Shown: positions 24,106-29,807 of the stretch, piece by piece
How positions within the stretch are numbered: position 1 is the stretch's first letter
How the letters are laid out: every line of letters starts with the position of its first letter
Assembly (NCBI GenBank): GCA_017398105.1
Contig: JAFQHF010000064.1
Coordinates: forward strand, 1 to 29,807
Length of the DNA stretch: 29,807 nucleotides
Reading direction: 5' to 3'
Origin: Oscillospiraceae bacterium
Lineage (GTDB): Bacteria; Bacillota_A; Clostridia; Oscillospirales; Oscillospiraceae
Program-made: the position numbers and the translations under genes
The notes under the pieces: model-generated
Seen by the model: the letters and a program-made list of their open reading frames with translations, nothing else
What the model was told of the DNA's origin: nothing
Database searches by the model: none

Positions 24106-25869
24106 TTATGGGGTGCTGCTCTCCTCCGCCATTCTTATACAAAGTACATATAGCCGAATCACCTTCCCATTGCGCAAATATCTTGCACAAGCCAGTCTCA
24201 AGTCCGCAAAATCCGTTTCTATGGACGAAACATCAATAAACTCTGCTTCACCATAAGGACACTTTTTAGAGTATGAAATGTGTTTGATGACTTCCTCAGT
24301 AAATCGATTGAATTCTGGGATTGTCGCATAAATGATCAGATAGTTTCTGGAAAGTCCGTTGGCATCATAAGTATAGAGTTTGTTAATATGATCACGAAAA
24401 TATTTCCTGCTCCATCCACACGGATGATCTGCTTTTACATTCAGTGCTTCGAGAATCGCGAAAGGAAGATCGTCAGCACCATAGATTTTTAAATCAATCT
24501 CCCCCGCAGATTTACCTGTTGGAGAAAGTCCGCTAAGTGTCTGGTCGTTTACGCGATATCCCGAAGCAGTCAAAATATCCTTAATATAGGTATTTCTACC
24601 GTTTTCATCGGTATTTCTAACCCAATTCTCGTTGTTTTGTAATTTAGCGCAGGCGTTCAATAAACTCATTGTAAACGCATATTCTGTCTCTTTTGCTGTA
24701 TTCTTCGCCTTAAGTGTGTCATTCACTGCTGTCATTGCGGCATCGCCAACCTCGACCAACCCATGACCCTTTACAATTTCGTCCACTATAAATTTGAACA
24801 GTTCCATCAGTTCCTGACTGTCTAGACCGCCAACAGGTATACTGACTCCTTTATCCAACGCATATTCCCACAGGTAGATTGCGGGATACTGCGAAATCCT
24901 TGCGCGAATACGAAGCTTGTCCGCAGTGGACCATCCCTTCTGCACCAGCTCAGAATCACTGTAATAGATATCAAGATGGTCTCCGGAGTAGCTGTTCATC
25001 TCTTCCCAATAATCACGGACAAGAATGTGGAACGAATCATCTTCTGCCAGCAGCGTGCATTTATATCTGACAGTTCGATTAAAACTGCGATGTAAGATTT
25101 CATCCAGTGAGTTACAATTCACATGTGACTCCGTTAGAATTGTTCCCAGATAGTCATCATATTGCCGTTGAACTAATGCACGACACAGGATAGTTTCTTT
25201 TTCGTTTTTCTCTTTGTCAGTTAATCCATTTCTTCGGTATTCTAACCAGATATACTCATGGACGTAGCGCTCCATCACATCTACCGGTATGTTTCTCAGG
25301 CTGATATTTTGAAGTTTTTCCTTGTGCTGCACCCATTCAAGGAAATGCAGTGTCATTCCAGCTACAGCATTTGGGTTTCTTAAGAAGAAACCACAAATTG
25401 CTGGGTCATGGGGATGATGCAAATACACACGCACACTATCTACAAGCGTGCCTTCTTGATAATTATATATTGGACTAGGATCCAAGTTCCCCAAGGAGTA
25501 ATTTGAGTGTTCCATATCCATGATCGCGTCGTATAAATACCGAAAAATCCGCTCACTGCCGTCGCTACCAAAATTGGATCTATGAAAAAGGCTATCAAAA
25601 TAGTAGGGATGTCGGTCATATTCCTGCATCACATTGCGCTTGAGTTCTGCCAAAACATAATCGACATACCGTTCATAGGCAGCCTTTTCAGAGAGAGAAT
25701 CCGTGGATCTGTCACGCATGTATTCTCTTTCAAAAGCAAGTACCTGATCATGGTATTTTTTATTTAGGAATAATTCATCCAAAGGGATTCCTATTCGCTT
25801 TCTGGCATAACAGTTTGTATCCATCCAGTTCAGGAATGTCAGAATTTCAATATTAGGTAAACACTGCAT
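24106..25869 (-). CDS. Uncharacterised protein with an atypical nuclease-like C-terminal domain
   Basis: 587 aa, family not recognised. Residues 1-430 are mostly helical, rich in Tyr, Asp, Glu and Arg, without a membrane segment. The C-terminal part (about 440-550) has the pattern of a PD-(D/E)XK fold: a strand with GEIDLKI (Asp459), then PFAILEALNVK (Glu474, Lys479), then a helix and a strand in RNYLIIYATIPEF. The usual E-x-K is spaced as E-x4-K, so catalysis is uncertain; it may be a degenerate, recognition-only copy. Start ATG 25869 has only a weak ribosome site (AGAAAGAAG) and lies 45 nt after the upstream gene. It stands between the nuclease/YfaP-like gene and the STAND gene, so it is probably a dedicated partner of the system. 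Confidence 0.7.
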   Translation of the reverse strand: MQCLPNIEILTFLNWMDTNCYARKRIGIPLDELFLNKKYHDQVLAFEREYMRDRSTDSLSEKAAYERYVDYVLAELKRNVMQEYDRHPYYFDSLFHRSNFGSDGSERIFRYLYDAIMDMEHSNYSLGNLDPSPIYNYQEGTLVDSVRVYLHHPHDPAICGFFLRNPNAVAGMTLHFLEWVQHKEKLQNISLRNIPVDVMERYVHEYIWLEYRRNGLTDKEKNEKETILCRALVQRQYDDYLGTILTESHVNCNSLDEILHRSFNRTVRYKCTLLAEDDSFHILVRDYWEEMNSYSGDHLDIYYSDSELVQKGWSTADKLRIRARISQYPAIYLWEYALDKGVSIPVGGLDSQELMELFKFIVDEIVKGHGLVEVGDAAMTAVNDTLKAKNTAKETEYAFTMSLLNACAKLQNNENWVRNTDENGRNTYIKDILTASGYRVNDQTLSGLSPTGKSAGEIDLKIYGADDLPFAILEALNVKADHPCGWSRKYFRDHINKLYTYDANGLSRNYLIIYATIPEFNRFTEEVIKHISYSKKCPYGEAEFIDVSSIETDFADLRLACARYLRNGKVIRLYVLCIRMAEESSTP

Positions 25870-25914
25870 AACTTACACTTCTTTCTATTTATAAACTGAA
25901 TGATACTTGCGGAT

Positions 25915-27831
25915 TCATGTCAAATCATTATTCAGCGGAGATATCTCTTTTTCAATTTCCGAGAATAAGACTGTTTCGTTAACAGGAATGATTTTTCCAG
26001 AAGAGATAGTATATGGATGCCATATTTTTCCGCTTTCTATCGGTTCGATTCGGCTGATTGCATACCTCGGTTGTCCGTCGATCTCTATCAGTACAGTAAC
26101 GGCACCGGAAATGTCTTCTGTATCATGATAGTCGTGAACATAGATGTCATACTTACCGTCTATCATATGACCAATTCGTATCGACTCTTCTCCGTTTCCC
26201 CGCTGGTCGTCGTTATTCAACATTGCAAACGGAACACAAAATAATGAACCTCTTTGGTTATATGCTATATGGTACTTCTGTCCTTCACTAGTTACGATCA
26301 TATGTAGGTCTAAATCCTTGGGCAGATCATTCCATTTCAACCGAATAGTACAGTTTCCTTCAGGAAAGGGATACTCGGGTAATTTGATCTGGTAGTTACG
26401 GTTATAGTACTGGTCAACTGCTTCTTTCAGTGATTTTTGAAAAGCAAGAGCTTCCTGTGTGGATGGCTTTACAAACCCGAAAAACTGGATTCTGTCACGG
26501 TATTTTTCTTCCGTGGAACTTTTTAGTGAAGAGGCGATCGACCCGTAATTTACTAGAAATACGTTTGAGTTTGGTCTTCCACCTGCATAGTCCTCTGCTG
26601 CATTCAGGAAATTCTTACGGTTATATTTCTTATACTGCTTGCACTCGACTACGGCAAGCGACTGATTCTCCTTGTAGGCATCCCCAATTGCCAGCGTATA
26701 ATCCGGTTGAATATGACTTTTTCTGGTTTTCCCTTTGGGGGAGGCATAGTAAGTACGAACCTCTGCCCACAGCTCCAGAGGCGGATCATATGATGAGAGT
26801 GTCGCAATATGTGAGCCTGAGAAGGAGAAAGACAGGGTGTTATCCTTAACATGATAGAGAACACCGTTTGGGGGAAACGCACTGAGAATCTGAGAACAAG
26901 TCCAGACTGAATATAACTCATACCTCTTTTTCCAAAACGGAAGATTTAAAATATCCTCAACAGCACGGCGAATTTCTTCCATAGTTACGTGGTTCATTGG
27001 ACATCGGGATATGATATGGCTGATTTCCTGAGAAGCGGAAGCTGCAAAAGTAGCATGCTGTTCCGGATCACTAATTTTAAAAAATATAAGGAGATTGCAT
27101 ATTGTTCTGACATAAAAGCCAATCCAGCGGTCGATTTCAGTATTCCAAAAATCTACATCTTCTGCTCTCGGCTGGTTCCCGTTTCTACCGAGGTTGCGGT
27201 ATTTCCAAAGAGAGTTCGTTAATATCCTCCAAAGATTTTCAATTTGTTCATTTAGCTCTGGATACCCTGTAGTGGGTTTGTTCGGAACATAATCCGGCCA
27301 GCTTCCCCTGGAGCAAGTATCGTAATCCTGTAACCACTTTTGGATATCCTCCGGATACATGGTCTGGGGAACATTTAGATAATTTGGCTGCCAAATGTTC
27401 TTGATTTTCCAACACAATTCAAAAGGATGCACGGGGATTTCTGCAATGGCCTGTGCAATATGTTGGTTTGCAGATTCTGTCTGCTGCCGAAAAAAATCCA
27501 AATCTGTTGCAAAGGTTTCTTTATTACGGTTAAAGTCAAACTGAATTTTTAAATTGTGGTTGGACTGCTGAGCACCAGCCCTTTGAAACATTGCGTATAA
27601 ATCGTTCAGCATCTCGCCAAAGGGTTGCATACAGCTTAACACTGCATTCAAAAGCTCCTCGCAGGATACTTTGTGTTTCTTCAGCAGTACAGGAATGCTA
27701 CCGTTTGAAGGCAGGCCGAGCTTGCTGCGGATATCCTGCAGCATATTCATATCGTATTCTTTATGCTGAAATTGTGCTGTTTTCGAAATCTCATTCCAAA
27801 GATCAAATGCAGTTGTAATCAACTCACTCAT
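25915..27831 (-). CDS. PD-(D/E)XK nuclease-like protein with C-terminal YfaP/DUF2135-like beta domain
   Basis: About 638 aa from ATG 27831 (GGGGGG 9 nt upstream, 19 nt after the SIR2 stop); the frame extends to 27888 over the SIR2 3' end. The N-terminal 330 residues are helical and of unknown family. A restriction-endonuclease-like core follows: Asp377 in QPDYTLAIGD, Glu396-x-Lys398 in AVVECKQYKK, then a strand in SNVFLVNYG. At about 495-590 is a beta-sandwich pattern, RLKWNDLPKDLDLHM (DLDLH 506-510) and later IDGKYDIYVHDYHD, which resembles the YfaP/DUF2135 domain. Likely role: DNA or RNA cleavage, with the beta domain for binding. The nuclease motif is canonical here, unlike in the next gene. 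Confidence 0.75.
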   Translation of the reverse strand: MSELITTAFDLWNEISKTAQFQHKEYDMNMLQDIRSKLGLPSNGSIPVLLKKHKVSCEELLNAVLSCMQPFGEMLNDLYAMFQRAGAQQSNHNLKIQFDFNRNKETFATDLDFFRQQTESANQHIAQAIAEIPVHPFELCWKIKNIWQPNYLNVPQTMYPEDIQKWLQDYDTCSRGSWPDYVPNKPTTGYPELNEQIENLWRILTNSLWKYRNLGRNGNQPRAEDVDFWNTEIDRWIGFYVRTICNLLIFFKISDPEQHATFAASASQEISHIISRCPMNHVTMEEIRRAVEDILNLPFWKKRYELYSVWTCSQILSAFPPNGVLYHVKDNTLSFSFSGSHIATLSSYDPPLELWAEVRTYYASPKGKTRKSHIQPDYTLAIGDAYKENQSLAVVECKQYKKYNRKNFLNAAEDYAGGRPNSNVFLVNYGSIASSLKSSTEEKYRDRIQFFGFVKPSTQEALAFQKSLKEAVDQYYNRNYQIKLPEYPFPEGNCTIRLKWNDLPKDLDLHMIVTSEGQKYHIAYNQRGSLFCVPFAMLNNDDQRGNGEESIRIGHMIDGKYDIYVHDYHDTEDISGAVTVLIEIDGQPRYAISRIEPIESGKIWHPYTISSGKIIPVNETVLFSEIEKEISPLNNDLT

Positions 27832-27850
27832 ATATGTAATCCCCCCATTA

Positions 27851-28828
27851 TCATTTTCGGGATTGAGCGATTTTCTGCTTAATCTCATTTAGCGCGGCTA
27901 TATAGAAATCATCAAAAGATGTGTTTTCTGTGCAACCAGCACTACATAGTTCTATACCGTTTGCTTTCATTAGTAGGTGCTTGCTCCGTGTAAAACCGTC
28001 TTTGGGTTCCCGTTCGTAATAATAGATGTTCCCTGTCGAATAGCGTTCTCGCTGTTTTCGGCGGATTAACCACCATAAGTCAAATTCATTTGTTTCAAGC
28101 CCGAGACCTAGAATATAGACATCACCGTGCAGAAACAACTCAGGCCAAGAAGTATACTGTTTGACAGAAACTTCCCTTGCTGTTTTAGAATACCGCTGAT
28201 TTTCACAGATGCTTTCAATCCGCTGAAGAAGTCTTCCGTAACGGTCATGACTCAGAATAATTCCACGAGGGGTAAAGCACTCTCCATGAATATGCCATAT
28301 TCCAGTTTTTCTATTTTGGGATTGTGCCAGATAGCCGCTGTGTAACCGATAATCACGTTCTCTCAGGGGGGAATTCGTTCCTTTCTTTTTTGCAAGACAG
28401 AACCGATGTTGTCCCCGTACACGTTGATTCGTGAAATCAAGATCAGGAAAAAATGCCTTCTCAATGCAGTAGGAGTAGTTTGTTGTCATGATGTGGTCTG
28501 CATCTAGCATAGGAAGTTGATCCAAGAAAACATTGGAACGGTTGGTTAAGGTTCGCATCGCATCAGCCAGACGCCTTTCTTCATCTTGAATGTTTTTACT
28601 ACTCAAATGGGCAGGAGCCGGTAACTGGGTGGATAGAAGCTGATACAGCAGAGGAAAGGGGATTTCTTCCTGTAACTCTTTTGTCAGATGAAAGGTGTCA
28701 TCTGCGATCAGCAGTTTTAGGAGTTCACTCCATTCCTTCTGCCCGCTTTTACGCTCCATTCCATTCCCTACCAACAAGATCTGAGGTCGGCTTTTTCCAG
28801 CTGGATATTCAAACTTTGTCTCTATCAT
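27851..28828 (-). CDS. SIR2-like protein (candidate NADase effector)
   Basis: About 325 aa of the SIR2-like family found in anti-phage systems. Landmarks, counted from ATG 28828: nucleotide-binding ILLVGNG (17-23) followed by KEWSELL; TTNYS (115-119, with conserved Asn117); the His-containing IWHIHGE (His179, His181); ILSHDRYGRLL; and GDVYILGLGLETNEFDLWWL, the typical C-terminal SIR2 strand and helix. Start: AAAGG lies 9 nt before 28828, whereas the ATG at 28837 touches it. SIR2 domains in Thoeris, DSR and some Avs proteins destroy NAD+ when triggered; by analogy this is a killing effector. First gene of the four-gene operon, behind promoter 28864-28893. Confidence 0.85.
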   Translation of the reverse strand: MIETKFEYPAGKSRPQILLVGNGMERKSGQKEWSELLKLLIADDTFHLTKELQEEIPFPLLYQLLSTQLPAPAHLSSKNIQDEERRLADAMRTLTNRSNVFLDQLPMLDADHIMTTNYSYCIEKAFFPDLDFTNQRVRGQHRFCLAKKKGTNSPLRERDYRLHSGYLAQSQNRKTGIWHIHGECFTPRGIILSHDRYGRLLQRIESICENQRYSKTAREVSVKQYTSWPELFLHGDVYILGLGLETNEFDLWWLIRRKQRERYSTGNIYYYEREPKDGFTRSKHLLMKANGIELCSAGCTENTSFDDFYIAALNEIKQKIAQSRK

Positions 28829-28863
28829 AACACTCATCCTTTGCTCATTCGGGCTTTCGTCAT

Positions 28864-28893
28864 ATTTTAGACATCTTCAGAAACGGATAGCAA
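28864..28893 (-). promoter_or_regulatory. Promoter of the SIR2-nuclease-STAND operon
   Basis: Read on the minus strand: -35 TTGCTA, 18-nt spacer, -10 TAAAAT, with a leader of about 30 nt to the SIR2 start. No regulator gene or obvious operator accompanies it. The remaining bases to attR hold no gene. Confidence 0.6.
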
Positions 28894-28992
28894 GGTTTTT
28901 TGCATAATTTAAGTATAACAGACTTATTCTAGGCTCGCAATTAAAATCGAAAACTTTACAATGCATATTTACTTTTATATGTATAAAAGCCA

Positions 28993-29017
28993 CACTGAGG
29001 TGACATCACCCTTAGGT
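28993..29017. other. attR junction
   Basis: Island arm CACTGAGGTGACA (28993-29005), then TCACCC and the core TTAGGT (29012-29017), after which host tRNA sequence resumes. The arm is the exact inverse of 7078-7090. Confidence 0.85.
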
Positions 29018-29061
29018 TCCTCTGCGTAAGCGTGCAGGTTCGAGTCCTGTCGCCCGCACCA
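29012..29061 (+). pseudogene. tRNA-Leu, 3' half, split by the island (right junction)
   Basis: From TTAGGT the sequence gives the 3' side of the anticodon stem (TCCTC), the class II variable arm, T-arm GCAGG-TTCGAGT-CCTGT, acceptor strand CGCCCGC (29051-29057) and ACCA (29058-29061). There is no 5' half or promoter here. It completes the 5' half at 7037-7075. Confidence 0.88.
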
Positions 29062-29070
29062 AACCAATAT

Positions 29071-29123
29071 AATCCGAACCAAGTTTTCCCAGTGGGAGAC
29101 GGGTTCAGATTTATTGTTTTTTT
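29071..29123 (+). terminator. Former terminator of the host tRNA-Leu gene
   Basis: Stem AATC-GAACC / GGTTC-GATT with one mismatch and an inner TCCC/GGGA hairpin, followed by TATTGTTTTTTT. It lies 10 nt past the tRNA 3' half, so it probably ended the original tRNA transcript. Confidence 0.6.
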
Positions 29124-29226
29124 CAGCAAATTCGAGGACACACATTTCCGAAACGGTGTTATCAAAAGACCTGAATCGAAACCAAGAGGTTCAAGGAAAA
29201 GGAAACAAATTTAGGAGGACACTGTT

Positions 29227-29478
29227 ATGGAAAAGAAAGTTTTGTCTTGTGAGTTCAATATCGATACCGCCTGTGTGGAAGTTAAGTATGCAGACGGCAG
29301 TCAGCTGTCCATTTACTGTCCACGAGTGGAGAATATGGTTGCAGAGAATATGTATGAGCGGTCTGAGCTTGATTGGCTGGTTTACAATGCTCCGGTGGAC
29401 TATGTCAATCTGCTGCTTCATGGCGATATCAGGGCGTATCTGAACAATGCGACGGACTATCATCCGTTGGACAATTGA
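29227..29478 (+). CDS. DUF6061-family small protein
   Basis: 83 aa; AGGAGG (29213-29218) lies 8 nt before the ATG. The pattern LSCEFNIDTACVEVKYADGS, then RSELDWLVYNAP and a C-terminal YHPLDN matches my recollection of the DUF6061 family, small cytosolic proteins of Clostridia without a known function. No signal peptide or membrane segment. It is outside the island, on the host side of attR, followed by a strong terminator, so it is monocistronic or the last gene of a unit. I see no clear promoter between the tRNA terminator and the gene. Confidence 0.8.
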   Translation: MEKKVLSCEFNIDTACVEVKYADGSQLSIYCPRVENMVAENMYERSELDWLVYNAPVDYVNLLLHGDIRAYLNNATDYHPLDN

Positions 29479-29484
29479 AGAACG

Positions 29485-29518
29485 AGCGGTGCTGTTCCTT
29501 TTGGGCAGCACCGCTTTT
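29485..29518 (+). terminator. Rho-independent terminator after the DUF6061 gene
   Basis: 10-bp stem AGCGGTGCTG / CAGCACCGCT with an 11-nt loop and TTTT, directly past the stop codon. Confidence 0.9.
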
Positions 29519-29528
29519 CCATCACCTA

Positions 29529-29620
29529 AGCGGGCTTTTCCAGTTCTGGAAAAACCAGTCCTGGGAAATCCAGAACTGGTTTTCCTACATCAGGGTTTAC
29601 CTGACCTGGAAAATCCCGCT
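29529..29620. repeat. Large imperfect palindrome with internal repeats
   Basis: Outer arms AGCGGGCTTTTCCAG (29529-29543) and CTGGAAAATCCCGCT (29606-29620) are inverted with one mismatch. Inside are CCAGTTCTGG and CCAGAACTGG, themselves nearly palindromic. About 92 nt, non-coding; it could be a REP/MITE-type repeat or fold as an RNA. Confidence 0.6.
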
Positions 29621-29807
29621 CAATTAAATACTTATATATTAAATACTAAATAATCAAATAAAGATCTATCGGGAATCTCTAAAAACTCTGAAAAACGGAA
29701 AGCAACAGAGTCAAAGATACCTTAATCAAGATTGGATTTTGAAATTTTGGGGAAAGGGGGCCTGGAAGGCGCACTTATCCCACGGTTTTCACCGGCCTGT
29801 TGAGAAA
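29621..29807. other. AT-rich right edge, no gene seen
   Basis: An AT-rich stretch (29621-29700) followed by a GC-richer end. No ribosome site plus open frame, tRNA or terminator is visible. Confidence 0.5.

Larger units (their letters stand above)
7071..29012. mobile_element. Serine-integrase mobilizable genomic island of about 21.9 kb in tRNA-Leu
   Basis: Bounded by the 6-bp direct repeat TTAGGT (7070-7075 and 29012-29017) at the two halves of one tRNA-Leu gene, with inverted 13-bp arms just inside. It encodes two large serine recombinases next to the left end, a relaxase/MobC module, a RepA-like ATPase, an ECF-ABC-amidase operon and a four-gene candidate defence operon. There are no type IV secretion, coupling-protein or phage structural genes, so it is an integrative mobilizable element that would need a helper. 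Base composition changes along it: mobilization genes are moderate in GC and the right 10 kb is clearly AT-richer than the host flank, suggesting a composite origin. Confidence 0.88.

Noticed and set aside
7000..29100. CRISPR array, retron, reverse transcriptase or diversity-generating repeat
   Set aside because: No regularly spaced repeats, cas-like genes or reverse transcriptase motifs were found on either strand.
29750..29807. DnaA boxes or oriC at the right edge (CTTATCCCACGG)
   Set aside because: It matches TTATCCACA at only six of nine positions and the window ends too soon to see a cluster or a dnaA gene.

Overview
The window looks like the chromosome of a gut-type Clostridia (Oscillospirales/Ruminococcaceae-like, perhaps near Faecalibacterium, Gemmiger or Subdoligranulum). 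I infer this from the GC-rich housekeeping flank, the type III glutamine synthetase, RNase Y, Gram-positive promoters and ribosome sites, a DUF6061 gene and the intergenic repeats. The genus is not proven. A mobile island of about 21.9 kb is inserted in it.

Left flank (1-7069): a MocR-type aspartate aminotransferase (-) diverges from glutamine synthetase III (+). A monoacylglycerol-lipase-like alpha/beta hydrolase (+), a MITE-like inverted-repeat element and RNase Y (-) follow. Then comes a strong promoter that once served a tRNA-Leu gene.

Island (about 7070-29017): the tRNA-Leu gene is split. Its 5' half lies at 7037-7075 and its 3' half at 29012-29061, sharing the 6-bp core TTAGGT. The island-side sequences next to the two cores are inverted copies of each other (13-bp perfect arms CACTGAGGTGACA / TGTCACCTCAGTG, extendable), as expected for the attP half-sites of a large serine integrase. 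Just inside the left end the island carries a complete tRNA-Leu(UAG), which probably replaces the broken one.

Inside the island, left to right: a two-TM protein; two tandem large serine recombinases, one intact and one broken by an out-of-frame deletion in its zinc ribbon; a mobilization module (MOBP-type relaxase mobA, a membrane/coiled-coil ORF nested inside mobA in another frame, mobC, a hairpin-rich likely oriT, and a RepA-like AAA ATPase that seems to start at CTG); a plus-strand cargo operon (ECF sigma factor, membrane protein, ABC ATPase, ABC permease, membrane-anchored amidase). No type IV secretion genes are visible, so this is a mobilizable rather than self-conjugative element.

The right 10 kb (18761-28828, minus strand, visibly AT-richer) is a four-gene operon. 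In transcription order it encodes a SIR2-like protein, a PD-(D/E)XK nuclease-like protein with a YfaP/DUF2135-like beta domain, a second protein with an atypical nuclease-like C-terminus, and a 1715-aa STAND protein. The STAND protein combines S1-like repeats, a winged helix, a PD-(D/E)XK domain, a NACHT NTPase, pentapeptide repeats and a probable beta-propeller. I read it as a candidate anti-phage defence system with a gene set I do not recognise from described systems. The NACHT protein would sense and oligomerise; SIR2 (NAD+ depletion) and nuclease activities would be effectors.

Right flank (29018-29807): the 3' tRNA half with its old terminator, a DUF6061 gene, a large palindrome and AT-rich DNA without a visible gene.
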